Origin: Pasteurella bettyae CCUG 2042
Lineage (GTDB): Bacteria > Pseudomonadota > Gammaproteobacteria > Enterobacterales > Pasteurellaceae
Direction: 5' to 3'
Assembly: GCF_000262245.1 (NCBI RefSeq)
Contig: NZ_AJSX01000022.1
Coordinates: 40,462 to 104,461, forward strand
DNA: 64,000 bases
Part shown: positions 37,617-46,174 of the stretch, in pieces
Position numbering within the stretch: position 1 is the stretch's first letter
How the letters are laid out: each line of letters opens with the position of its first letter
Translations under genes and position numbers: made by a program
The notes under the pieces: model-generated
Seen by the model: the letters and a program-made list of their open reading frames with translations, nothing else
The model's database searches: none
Told to the model about the DNA's origin: nothing

Positions 37617-38333
37617 CTACAGGGTTGCACATAGCAACATAATGAAGAAACACAATGACACCCCCATTTCAATTAGTCCCACTTGTTTTATTGATAATTT
37701 TTTATGTGGTAACCAAATAGCACGAATAAATGGAACAATAAATGCCAATGCTAAAAGATATTGTTGCATACAAGCAAACATCACAATACAAGCGAGATGA
37801 AAAACAATGGAAATTCTTAAATAAACTGGATTTTTACGTTCCCTCATCATGGATTTCACATAAAATGTTGTGCCAATAAAAAAGAGACTTGGATAAATTG
37901 CTATCCAGTAAATTTTTTCATCCCAATCTGAATTAGCAAAATAATAACTACACATACCCGCAATTGCAAAAATAAGAATTCCATTAAAATCATTTAATAA
38001 AGAGCGTTCATCTTTTCGCTTCACATAATAAATACTAATAGGAGATAGTAAAATAATTGCTATTGCAAAGTACAAAATACGCCAATTATGCAACACCGCA
38101 GGAATAGCAAAAATAATGACCGCACTAAAATAAATGACCGTCCATTTTTTATATAGTTCCAAATTACGTCCTTTAAAGAGATTCAAAAATGGATAAGTCA
38201 TTAAATAAAGTGAAAACCATGCTAATAATAAAAATCCATGTTGCCAAATCGGTGTTGACAATAACATACCATAGATAAATGGCATTAAAGCCATCACTAT
38301 TGCGCCGTGTTGATTGGAAATGAGTAATTTCAT
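37617..38333 (-). CDS. YwiC-like integral membrane protein
   Basis: 238-residue polytopic membrane protein of the YwiC-like family. It begins MKLLISNQHGAIVMALMPF, the conserved QHGA motif followed by the first helix; about eight hydrophobic segments follow. Its cytoplasmic loop YYVKRKDERSLLNDFNGI resembles the K-R/N-D-E-R region of UbiA-like membrane proteins, but no catalytic DxxxD pair is obvious. The function is unknown. In Bacillus ywiC lies in the nitrate-respiration region near fnr and narK, a loose link to the nirK and dcuA genes here. It is co-directional with the Sel1 gene downstream. Confidence 0.78.
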   Translation of the reverse strand: MKLLISNQHGAIVMALMPFIYGMLLSTPIWQHGFLLLAWFSLYLMTYPFLNLFKGRNLELYKKWTVIYFSAVIIFAIPAVLHNWRILYFAIAIILLSPISIYYVKRKDERSLLNDFNGILIFAIAGMCSYYFANSDWDEKIYWIAIYPSLFFIGTTFYVKSMMRERKNPVYLRISIVFHLACIVMFACMQQYLLALAFIVPFIRAIWLPHKKLSIKQVGLIEMGVSLCFFIMLLCATL

Positions 38334-38412
38334 ATAAATCCGTTTATAATTAAATAAATCTAAATGGGTTGATATAATACTCTAACCTAAAGATGAAAAA
38401 AAGGAAAAGAAA

Positions 38413-38763
38413 ATGAGTTCTATTCAATATTTACATATGAGCAAACGCTACAGCGAAGTTATAACCCATAATGGTGTAGCTTACTTCTCGGGACAAGTAC
38501 CTGAACAAACTATTCATGATAATGCTTATGAACAAACTAAAGAAGTTTTACGGCAAATTGATCAGCTACTGGCTGAAATTCATTCACATAAAAGCCGTAT
38601 TTTAAACGCCCAAATATTTCTCGCAGACATGGCTGACTATGCACAAATGAATCAAGCTTGGGATGAATGGGTTGATAGTCATCCTCCTTGCCGAGCAACC
38701 GTACAAGCTAAACTTGCGGATACCAATTGGAAAGTAGAAATTGTCATTACCGCAGCGATATAA
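38413..38763 (+). CDS. RidA/YjgF-family protein
   Basis: 116-residue member of the Rid family. Archetypal RidA hydrolyses reactive enamines and imines made by PLP enzymes. Family signatures include FSGQVPE near residue 26, TKEVLRQIDQLLAEIHSHKSRI and the C-terminal PCRATVQAKLADTNWKVEIVITAA, with the Arg that binds the substrate carboxylate in RATVQ. The sequence (KRYSEVITHNG start) is closer to the YoaB/RutC-like subgroups than to RidA itself, so enzymatic activity is uncertain. It is monocistronic. AAAGGAAAAG precedes the ATG. Confidence 0.85.
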   Translation: MSSIQYLHMSKRYSEVITHNGVAYFSGQVPEQTIHDNAYEQTKEVLRQIDQLLAEIHSHKSRILNAQIFLADMADYAQMNQAWDEWVDSHPPCRATVQAKLADTNWKVEIVITAAI

Positions 38764-38788
38764 AGTGCGGTCAATTTTAAAAAAATTT

Positions 38789-38820
38789 AGGATTTTAGAG
38801 TAACTTTATCTAAAATCCTT
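38789..38820. terminator. bidirectional terminator between the ridA-like and yafD-like genes
   Basis: Perfect 11-bp stem AGGATTTTAGA (38789-38799) / TCTAAAATCCT (38809-38819) with a 9-nt loop, between convergent genes. It is close to an uptake signal at 38763. Confidence 0.65.
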
Positions 38821-39677
38821 TAATTTTCTAACTCTACATCAATCACAATAGGATTATGATCGGAACTCGTCGTTTCAAAACTGATGCTTTGTAAAACTTT
38901 TACGCCTCTAACAAAAACATGATCTAATGGATTGCCCATAAAACGTAAGCGTACATCTTTTTCATAATCAACTGCTTGTAAGCCATGTTGATAGGATAAT
39001 TTATTGAGTAAATCTAAGCGCCCTTGATTCCATGTATTAAAATCACCCGCTAAAATAATAGGACCTTTATGCTTAGAAACTAATTGCATAATATTTTCAA
39101 GTTGGGCTCGGTAATTAGTGGGCTGAAGTTCAAAGTTAACTAAATGCAAATTAACTAACAACAATGATTCTCCATTAATTAATGGAAATAGCATCGCACT
39201 TCCTACTTTAGGAATAATAATCCAAGGTTCTTTTTCTGATTTGGCACAAACGATATTAGGCATTTTTTTAGACAAGATATTGACACCAGATTCATTATCT
39301 AAATAAGAAAAGGCGCTTACATAAAGCGAAATTGGAAATTTATCATAAAGTATTTGTGCGAGATTTTGTTTTGTTGAAACTTCTTGTAAGAAAAAAAAGT
39401 CAGCAATATCCGCATAATTTTGAATGACTTTTTGCCAGCCTGCATCCTCGCCTTTATGCACATTCCAAACTAATAACTTAAATTTTTTCTGTGTTAGCGG
39501 TAATTTATCATCATTAACTGATATACATTGATCATGATAAGTGGAAAATGCGGCGTGCTGAGCCGTTGAAAAAGTCATTTTCGGTGCATCAAAAATTTTT
39601 ATGCTATAAAAACAATACCCACCGATGAATAGTAAAAGCGCCCCAATAACCAATAAAATAGAAGAAAATTTACGCAT
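38820..39677 (-). CDS. endonuclease/exonuclease/phosphatase family protein (YafD-like)
   Basis: 285 residues. An N-terminal hydrophobic anchor (SSILLVIGALLLFIGGYCFY) precedes a catalytic domain of the EEP superfamily. Expected active-site segments are present: KLLVWNVHKGED (metal-binding Asn region), FFLQEVST (Glu), ILAGDFNTWN (D-x-N) and SDHNPIVIDVE (final Asp-His). This matches the YafD subgroup of uncharacterised enzymes. The substrate could be nucleic acid, phospholipid or phosphoinositide-like. It faces the periplasm if the anchor holds. The gene starts 15 nt after the dnaX stop, on the same strand. Confidence 0.82.
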   Translation of the reverse strand: MRKFSSILLVIGALLLFIGGYCFYSIKIFDAPKMTFSTAQHAAFSTYHDQCISVNDDKLPLTQKKFKLLVWNVHKGEDAGWQKVIQNYADIADFFFLQEVSTKQNLAQILYDKFPISLYVSAFSYLDNESGVNILSKKMPNIVCAKSEKEPWIIIPKVGSAMLFPLINGESLLLVNLHLVNFELQPTNYRAQLENIMQLVSKHKGPIILAGDFNTWNQGRLDLLNKLSYQHGLQAVDYEKDVRLRFMGNPLDHVFVRGVKVLQSISFETTSSDHNPIVIDVELEN

Positions 39678-39692
39678 AACTTAACCTATTTA

Positions 39693-41735
39693 TTATACTG
39701 GACGAATACTATCCATATCTAACTTAGCATCAAAGATATCTTGTAACAGCTTAATTTTCTTATCTTTTAATAAATTTTGTTTAGCTTGCTCGCTTAGTTC
39801 ATGATAAATCTGGCGACGATAATCTAAAGGTGTTAATAGACTTTCATCATCACAAAAATCAATACTCAAAGAAATTGAGCAAGCATAAAATGTGGTTAAT
39901 GTTTGCTGTAAAATCTCAACGGATTTTTCAGTAATCAAATGTTTCTGTGCAGAACGTAAGCCTAATTTAATTGTATTATCGGTTTTTTCTAGCAATACTG
40001 CATTTAATGCAATTTGCTTAACCAGTTTAATGCTATCAAGGTTTAGTTGACTAATGGTTTTACCCCACTCATCACGAGTTTCAGCCATAGCAATTACTTT
40101 CGCTATCACTTCTGGGGTTTTCTCTTGTAAAATGGCTTGCTTGATATCAGAGGGTCTAATACCCGTATTATCTTGTGCCAATTCAGGATTCGACCATTCC
40201 CAGCGATAAGTTTCCGCTAAATTTGTTTCCTCATCTTCATTAGCTTCCACTGGCTCTTCTAATTCTGGTTTATCTTCTGTTTTAGGATTAGAAAGACTCA
40301 CTAAACGATCTAATAGATCTGTTTGTTTTTTTAATTTATGAGATACCACTGGAAGTGCGGTAACATTTTGAGAAATTTCTTCAGAATTTGAACTTAACGA
40401 GGTTACAGCTACGCTAGTGTTTTTTTTTTCATTATTCTCAGAAGCCTGAGAACGTAACTTTTGAATTTGAGCTAAAGCATTCATGGCAGCGGAACCTGTT
40501 GTTTGAGCAGGCGCTGTTTGAGGTTCGACTGGTGATTGTGAAGCGGTTTGATATTGAGCCTTGATAGATTGAGAGACGACAGGCATATCAACTAATTTTT
40601 CTGATTTTCTAACCGCAATTTGTTCAGACTGATTAGCAATTTCAACTGGCTGAGATTTAATTAATTTAGGGTGAAATGCTAAAGCACGTAATAAAGTCAT
40701 TTCTACCCCAACTCGAGGATTAGGGGCAAACGCTAATTCTTTACGTCCATTCACTACAATTTGATAAAAAAACTGCACATCTTCAGGGGAAATATGCTTA
40801 GCTAAGAAAGCAATTTGTGATTCCTCATTATTATTAGCTGACAACAATTGTTGCATGGCAATTTGATGTAATACATCACTAACCTCAATCAATAATTGCT
40901 CCCAATCCCCACCTTTATCAGCAACGGATTGAATCACTTTCATTAAGTTTTCGCCATTACCTTGTTGTAAGGCATAAACCACTTCAATCGGTTGATTGTC
41001 ATCTAATAAGCCAAGCATGGTACGCACAATATCCAATGTAATGTTACCATTTGACATAGCAATAGCCTGGTCAGTTAAACTGAGTGCATCACGAATACTT
41101 CCCTGTGCAGCTTTTGCGAGCTTATCAAGTGCGGTGGTTTCATAAGGAATTTGTTCTTGTTCAAGAATATGTTCTAAATGCAGAGCAATTTGTTGTTGCT
41201 CTAAAGCTTTCAAATGGAACTGCATGCAACGAGACAAAATCGTCACTGGTAATTTTTGTGGATCGGTTGTTGCAAGTAAGAATTTCACATATTCAGGCGG
41301 TTCTTCTAATGTCTTCAATAAAGCATTAAAAGAATGACGAGAAAGCATATGAACTTCATCAATCAAATAAACCTTGTAACGACCTTGAACAGGCTTATAC
41401 TGTACGTTATCCAATAATTCTCGAGTATCTTCTACCTTCGTACGAGATGCGGCATCGATTTCAATCAGATCAATAAAATTGCCTTCTTCAATGGCTTTGC
41501 AATGTTCACAAACACCACAGGGTTCTGCTGTTACACCATTGACACAGTTAAGCCCTTTAGCAAATAAACGGGCAATAGAAGTTTTTCCTACGCCACGAGT
41601 GCCCGAAAAGAGATAAGCGTGATGTAAGCGATTTTCTTTTAATCCATTAGAAAGTGCAGTCAAAATATGCTCTTGACCGACAACTTCGGAAAAGGTTTTT
41701 GGTCGCCATTTTCTTGCTAGAACTTGATAACTCAT
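39693..41735 (-). CDS. dnaX: DNA polymerase III subunits tau and (by frameshift) gamma
   Basis: Clamp-loader subunit of the replisome. The full 680-residue product is tau. The N-terminal AAA+ part has Walker A GTRGVGKTS (about residue 45), the zinc-binding cysteines of LNC...CGVCEHC, Walker B IDEVHML, the SRC motif and sensor regions. A Pro/Gln/Ser-rich linker starts near residue 370. The C-terminal region (from about 500) should bind DnaB and the polymerase. An A10 run in the mRNA at codons 436-439 puts a stop two codons on in the -1 frame, giving a gamma-like protein of about 440 residues (see the frameshift entry). The ATG follows AGAGATAAGC. Confidence 0.96.
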   Translation of the reverse strand: MSYQVLARKWRPKTFSEVVGQEHILTALSNGLKENRLHHAYLFSGTRGVGKTSIARLFAKGLNCVNGVTAEPCGVCEHCKAIEEGNFIDLIEIDAASRTKVEDTRELLDNVQYKPVQGRYKVYLIDEVHMLSRHSFNALLKTLEEPPEYVKFLLATTDPQKLPVTILSRCMQFHLKALEQQQIALHLEHILEQEQIPYETTALDKLAKAAQGSIRDALSLTDQAIAMSNGNITLDIVRTMLGLLDDNQPIEVVYALQQGNGENLMKVIQSVADKGGDWEQLLIEVSDVLHQIAMQQLLSANNNEESQIAFLAKHISPEDVQFFYQIVVNGRKELAFAPNPRVGVEMTLLRALAFHPKLIKSQPVEIANQSEQIAVRKSEKLVDMPVVSQSIKAQYQTASQSPVEPQTAPAQTTGSAAMNALAQIQKLRSQASENNEKKNTSVAVTSLSSNSEEISQNVTALPVVSHKLKKQTDLLDRLVSLSNPKTEDKPELEEPVEANEDEETNLAETYRWEWSNPELAQDNTGIRPSDIKQAILQEKTPEVIAKVIAMAETRDEWGKTISQLNLDSIKLVKQIALNAVLLEKTDNTIKLGLRSAQKHLITEKSVEILQQTLTTFYACSISLSIDFCDDESLLTPLDYRRQIYHELSEQAKQNLLKDKKIKLLQDIFDAKLDMDSIRPV
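40419..40452 (-). promoter_or_regulatory. dnaX slippery A10 run with upstream hairpin (programmed frameshift)
   Basis: In the mRNA, GAA AAA AAA AAC (residues E436-N439) contains ten A (plus-strand T-run 40420-40429). In the -1 frame the next codons are AAA CAC TAG, so a single slip ends the protein at about 440 residues, matching the size of E. coli gamma (431 of 643). Just upstream is a 7-bp hairpin TTCTCAG-AAGC-CTGAGAA (plus 40435-40452). I see no strong hairpin downstream. Confidence 0.65.
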
Positions 41736-41759
41736 TGCTTATCTCTTATTAACTATAAT

Positions 41760-42302
41760 TTAGTGACCTTCAAAATCCACTAACGTAAAAGGTTCAACGC
41801 CTAACTTACGTAAACGCTCTCCACCGCCTAACTCAGGAAGACTAATCACAAATGCAGCATGTTTTACTGTACCGCCTAAACGTTCAATCAGTTTAATCGT
41901 TGCTTCAACGGTTCCGCCCGTTGCTAATAAATCATCAATAATTAGGACATTATCCCCTTTGGAAACTGCATCTTCATGCATTTCTAAAGTATCTTGACCA
42001 TATTCTAATTGGTACGTTTGCGAAATTGTTTTACGAGGTAATTTACCAGGTTTACGCACTAAAATAAAAGGTAAATTTAATCCTAAAGCCACTGGAGCAC
42101 CAAAAATAAAACCTCTAGATTCCGTTCCCGCCACTTTAGTAATACCTTTATTTTTAAAATGTTCTACCAATAATTGAACTACAGTGGAAAATGCTTCTGG
42201 AGTTTCAACTAAGCTTGTAATATCACGGAAAATAATCCCCTCTTTCGGATGATTAGGAATGGATTTAATAGAAGACTTAATAAGTTGTAATTTTTCGTTC
42301 AT
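41760..42302 (-). CDS. apt: adenine phosphoribosyltransferase
   Basis: Purine salvage enzyme that joins adenine and PRPP to form AMP (cytoplasm). It has 180 residues from the ATG at 42302 ([12 protein letters not shown]), close to E. coli Apt (183). An upstream in-frame start would add about 29 residues without family resemblance and would cross an uptake signal. Motifs: [10 protein letters not shown], the PRPP-binding loop [13 protein letters not shown] (about residue 117) and [10 protein letters not shown]. It lies 25 nt before dnaX on the same strand, as in many gamma-proteobacteria. Confidence 0.96.
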   Translation of the reverse strand: MNEKLQLIKSSIKSIPNHPKEGIIFRDITSLVETPEAFSTVVQLLVEHFKNKGITKVAGTESRGFIFGAPVALGLNLPFILVRKPGKLPRKTISQTYQLEYGQDTLEMHEDAVSKGDNVLIIDDLLATGGTVEATIKLIERLGGTVKHAAFVISLPELGGGERLRKLGVEPFTLVDFEGH

Positions 42303-42403
42303 TGTATTGCCTAAAGTGCGGTCTAAAATTTGACCTTTTTTATTAAAAATCAAGGGGGTGAATTTAAAGTAAATTAATTTAGATTGCAAGTCATCTAGAT
42401 CAA

Positions 42404-43354
42404 TTAATCGTAAATATCTTGACCATATTTACGAGTTTTAAGTAAACGTAAGACCCAAACATACTGTTCTGGGGTTGGTGTAACAAAACTTTCAATTTCC
42501 TTGTTCATTGCACGTGCAGACTGAACAGGATCTTCACTTAATTCCATCGCAGGATGAATTTCCATTTCATAAAGCCCAGTATCTGCGTTATAGCGTGGAA
42601 ACATGGGAATAACTACCGCTTTAGCTAATTTCGCCATTTTATTCAATCCTGGCAAAGTAGCTTTGTAAGTCGCAAAAAAATCCACAAATTCACTGGCTTC
42701 TGCACCGTAATCCTCATCAGGCAGATAATACCCCATATCGCCTTTGCGAATCATATTCAAAAAAGGCTTAATGCCATTCTGGCGAGCATGCATTTTACCA
42801 CCAAAACGCTGACGAGTGATTGTCCATAACCAATCTACTAATGGATTACGATGAGGATTATACATTGATGTCATCGGTAAACCATGGGTATGTAAAATAA
42901 TTCCTGAAGCATCAATTGCCCAGCCATGAGGCACCATCAGAATAATATTATATCCCTGTGCCTTAGCCTGTTTAATATGTTCAATTCCCAAAAATATACT
43001 ACGACTTTGTAAATGTGCTTTGGAACGAATAGCAATCTCACCGATCCCTAACATCACTTGAGTGACCGTAATAAACATCTTATCAATCACTTTTTCACGC
43101 TGTTCCTCTGTCCATTGAGGGAAACAATATTGCAAATTTACACGTGCTTTATGACGAGGTTTTTTAGCCTGACGACCAATGAAAACACCAAGTTTTGCGG
43201 CAATTTTATCTCTTAATCGAAAAGGAATATAAGCAAGAATCAACAAGGCAAATATTCCAAGCCAAATTCCCCAATATTTTGGCATTAAGTAAGACCAAGA
43301 AAATGCAGGTTCATACCCCACTCTTGCTGTTAATCGTTTATTTTGTTCTGACAT
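42404..43354 (-). CDS. lpxM: lipid A late acyltransferase LpxM (MsbB)
   Basis: Inner-membrane acyltransferase that adds the last secondary acyl chain to lipid A. It has 316 residues: one N-terminal helix ([19 protein letters not shown]) and a catalytic domain with the H-x4-D motif HGWAID (about residue 143) and the acceptor motif NPHRNP. The HGWAID form and the C-terminal region point to LpxM rather than LpxL. The product affects endotoxicity and resistance to host peptides, like the sap operon at 58-64 kb. It is followed, on the same strand, by apt and preceded by a tauE-like gene 9 nt away. Confidence 0.92.
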   Translation of the reverse strand: MSEQNKRLTARVGYEPAFSWSYLMPKYWGIWLGIFALLILAYIPFRLRDKIAAKLGVFIGRQAKKPRHKARVNLQYCFPQWTEEQREKVIDKMFITVTQVMLGIGEIAIRSKAHLQSRSIFLGIEHIKQAKAQGYNIILMVPHGWAIDASGIILHTHGLPMTSMYNPHRNPLVDWLWTITRQRFGGKMHARQNGIKPFLNMIRKGDMGYYLPDEDYGAEASEFVDFFATYKATLPGLNKMAKLAKAVVIPMFPRYNADTGLYEMEIHPAMELSEDPVQSARAMNKEIESFVTPTPEQYVWVLRLLKTRKYGQDIYD

Positions 43355-43363
43355 ACAACACTC

Positions 43364-44128
43364 TTAACTAAACCAACCTTGATCATAAGCCATTTTAGCT
43401 GTCATGATAAATGACATAATAACAACCATAGGTCTAATAATTTGTTTTCCTTTAGAAAGCACAACTTTCGCACCTAAATTAGCTCCGATGAATTGTCCAA
43501 CCATCATGATCAAGCCTACAGACCACAATATTTGTCCACCTAATAGAAAAAAGAGGAAAGATCCTATATTTGAGGCAAAATTCATAACCTTAGCATGTGC
43601 GGTTGCTTTAGCAATATTAAAACCGAGTAGCATAATTGCTGCCACACTAAATAACGAACCTGCACCTGGTCCAAAAAAGCCATCATAAAAGCCGATAGGA
43701 AAAGAAGCAAAAAATGCAAATAATAGATAAGAAACCCGTTGTTCACGATCTTCATTGCCTAATTTTGGCATTAAAAGAAAATATATGCCGATGGCAAAAA
43801 CAAGAAAAGGAATCAATTTTTTAATCATACTACTATCAATTTGTTGTACTGCAATAGCACCCAAAACTGATCCCATAAAGCTCATTAGCACTATTAACCA
43901 AATATTTTTTAAATTAACGGTCTTACGAAATAAAAAATACAAACTCGCAGATAGAGAACCACCACAACCTTGTAGTTTATTAGTTCCTAATGCTAAGGTT
44001 GGTGGCATACCTGTCATTAATAAGGCTGGAATCGTAATTAATCCACCTCCACCTGCAATGGCATCAATAAATCCGGCTAGTATTGCAACAATAAATAAAA
44101 TGCTTAACATTTCAAAAGTAATATCCAC
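43364..44128 (-). CDS. TSUP/TauE-family sulfite or organosulfonate exporter-like protein
   Basis: Polytopic inner-membrane protein of the TauE/SafE (TSUP) family, about 254 residues. Two repeats contain the family motif: AGFIDAIAGGGGLITIPALL near the start and FYDGFFGPGAGSLFSVAAIM in the second half. About eight helices. The substrate is unknown: sulfite, sulfonates or other small anions in relatives. I prefer the GTG at 44128 because AAAGGA lies 6 nt upstream; an earlier TTG at 44146 overlaps that site. The stop codon is 9 nt before lpxM. It belongs to the minus-strand series mepA-tauE-lpxM. Confidence 0.85.
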   Translation of the reverse strand: MDITFEMLSILFIVAILAGFIDAIAGGGGLITIPALLMTGMPPTLALGTNKLQGCGGSLSASLYFLFRKTVNLKNIWLIVLMSFMGSVLGAIAVQQIDSSMIKKLIPFLVFAIGIYFLLMPKLGNEDREQRVSYLLFAFFASFPIGFYDGFFGPGAGSLFSVAAIMLLGFNIAKATAHAKVMNFASNIGSFLFFLLGGQILWSVGLIMMVGQFIGANLGAKVVLSKGKQIIRPMVVIMSFIMTAKMAYDQGWFS

Positions 44129-44153
44129 GCTGATTCCTTTTAACAATGGTTAA

Positions 44154-45017
44154 TTAATCTACCCATTCACTACGGTTTGGTGAATTTAATACTTGCTGAC
44201 ATAAAAAAGGCTCTGGTGGCAGAACTTTCTTTTTCGGTATAGCAGTTGATGGCTTTTTCGGTTCAAACCATGAATATAGTTCAGCACCACAACCATCACC
44301 TAAAGGAACGGGATCTTGATTTTCACAATAAGTTGCTCCCTGAGGACACAGAATACGCACATGGAAATGGGAATCATGCCCGAACCAAGGACGAATTTTT
44401 CTTAACCAACTACGATCACCATGCTCAGTCTGGCAAAGTTTAACTTTAATTGCTGGGTTCACAAAAATACGGGCAACATTATTATCCTGAGCAGCTAACT
44501 TAATTAAATTAAAATGGTTAACATTCCAGATATGCTCATCTACTCGCTGAGTGGCTGGATTAACCACAAGTAATCCTTTACCATCTGAATTTTGAGCATC
44601 ATTATCAGATAACGTCCCCATTCGTAACCAAATATCCGCATCTAAGCCCATTTGATGACTCGCATGCCCCGTTAGAAACCGCCCCCCACCAGGCATAGCG
44701 ATATCGCCAATTAACATGGTCGGTAAACCGGCGTGTTTCACTTTTTTACCTAATCGTTCTAAATAGCTAATCATATCAGGGTGTCCATAGAAACGATTTT
44801 TATTCATTCGGATCACTTGGAAACCCTCACCTTTTGCTGGCATTGGCACTGCACCTAAAATGCAACCATTACTGTAAGAACCTATAGGTTGGGGCTTACC
44901 ATCATTAGTTGGAATCGGACGTTTGATATTTTGCCAATCTTGTGGCGTCGCCTGTATTGAGCTCACTAAGCCAATTAGTGCGGTCAAAAAACAGAAAATT
45001 TTTATATATCTATTCAT
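44154..45017 (-). CDS. mepA: penicillin-insensitive murein endopeptidase
   Basis: Periplasmic metallo-endopeptidase that cleaves D-alanyl-meso-DAP cross-links in peptidoglycan. It has 287 residues. The signal peptide ends near SSIQA (IGLVSSIQATPQDW). Zinc and catalytic residues are in GHASHQMGLDADIWLRM (His, His, Asp) and in GHDSHFHVRILCP. Conserved cysteines are present, as expected for this disulfide-rich LAS enzyme. Length is close to E. coli MepA (274). The gene lies between aroC and the tauE-like gene, as I recall from Haemophilus. Confidence 0.94.
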   Translation of the reverse strand: MNRYIKIFCFLTALIGLVSSIQATPQDWQNIKRPIPTNDGKPQPIGSYSNGCILGAVPMPAKGEGFQVIRMNKNRFYGHPDMISYLERLGKKVKHAGLPTMLIGDIAMPGGGRFLTGHASHQMGLDADIWLRMGTLSDNDAQNSDGKGLLVVNPATQRVDEHIWNVNHFNLIKLAAQDNNVARIFVNPAIKVKLCQTEHGDRSWLRKIRPWFGHDSHFHVRILCPQGATYCENQDPVPLGDGCGAELYSWFEPKKPSTAIPKKKVLPPEPFLCQQVLNSPNRSEWVD

Positions 45018-45072
45018 GATTTATGGGCATCTATAAATATGCGGAAAATAACCGCACTTTTTGCTACTTTGT

Positions 45073-46152
45073 TTATTTTAAGCCACATTGTGCCTTATGT
45101 CTAAGAAGATGGTCTAATAATACAATCGCCACCATAGCTTCCGCAATAGGTACAGCTCGAATGCCGACACAAGGATCATGACGACCTTTAGTGATCAGCT
45201 CGACTGGCTCATTATTTAAATTCACAGTTCTACCAGGGATCGTAATACTTGAGGTAGGTTTTAAAGCGATTGTGGCAATAATCGGTTGACCATTACTAAT
45301 TCCACCAAGAATACCGCCTGCATGATTTGATAAAAATCCTCCAGGAATCATTTCATCACGATGTTCTGTACCTTTTTGCTCAACCACATCAAAACCATCA
45401 CCAATTTCTACAGCTTTTACCGCATTAATGCCCATTAATGCATAGGCAAGTTCAGCATCTAAACGATCGAATACAGGTTCACCTAAGCCTACAGGTACAT
45501 TTTCTGCCACCACCGTTAGCTTAGCACCAATGGAATTGCCTTCTTTTTTAAGCTCACGAATTAAATTTTCGAATTTTTCTACCGAACTTTGATCAGGACA
45601 AAAAAATGGATTGCTATTTACTTGTTCCCAGTCAATTTTAGTGAGCTCCTGTTTTTCAATTTTAATCGGGCCTATCTGCGATAAAAACCCACGGACTTCA
45701 ATAGCAAAATTGTCACGTAAATATTTTTTTGCTATTGCCCCAGCAGCCACGCGCATAGCGGTTTCACGAGCTGATGAACGACCACCACCACGATAATCTC
45801 GAAGACCATATTTCTGCTGATAAGTATAATCCGCATGTCCAGGGCGGAATTTATTCATAATATCCTTATAATCGTTGGAACGTTGATCAGCATTTTTAAT
45901 GATCATTCCAATGCTAGTACCCGTAGTCTTGCCTTCAAAAACACCTGATAAAATTTGAATTTCATCAGCCTCACGGCGAGCTGTAGTATAATGCGACGTT
46001 CCAGGTTTACGGCGATCTAAATCGAGTTGAATATCTGCCTCTGAAATTGCTAATCCTGGTGGCACACCATCGACAATGCAACCTAATGCTACACCATGAG
46101 ATTCACCAAATGTTGTGACTCTAAATAATTGACCAATACTATTTCCTGCCAT
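45073..46152 (-). CDS. aroC: chorismate synthase
   Basis: Last step of the shikimate pathway: EPSP to chorismate, using reduced FMN. It has 359 residues (E. coli 361). N-terminal [18 protein letters not shown] is the family signature; further motifs are [43 protein letters not shown] and [17 protein letters not shown]. The chorismate feeds menaquinone synthesis, in which menE (49.5 kb) takes part. It is 22 nt downstream of mscK on the same strand. Confidence 0.98.
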   Translation of the reverse strand: MAGNSIGQLFRVTTFGESHGVALGCIVDGVPPGLAISEADIQLDLDRRKPGTSHYTTARREADEIQILSGVFEGKTTGTSIGMIIKNADQRSNDYKDIMNKFRPGHADYTYQQKYGLRDYRGGGRSSARETAMRVAAGAIAKKYLRDNFAIEVRGFLSQIGPIKIEKQELTKIDWEQVNSNPFFCPDQSSVEKFENLIRELKKEGNSIGAKLTVVAENVPVGLGEPVFDRLDAELAYALMGINAVKAVEIGDGFDVVEQKGTEHRDEMIPGGFLSNHAGGILGGISNGQPIIATIALKPTSSITIPGRTVNLNNEPVELITKGRHDPCVGIRAVPIAEAMVAIVLLDHLLRHKAQCGLK

Positions 46153-46174
46153 GTTGTGTTCCTTTTTTATAAGA

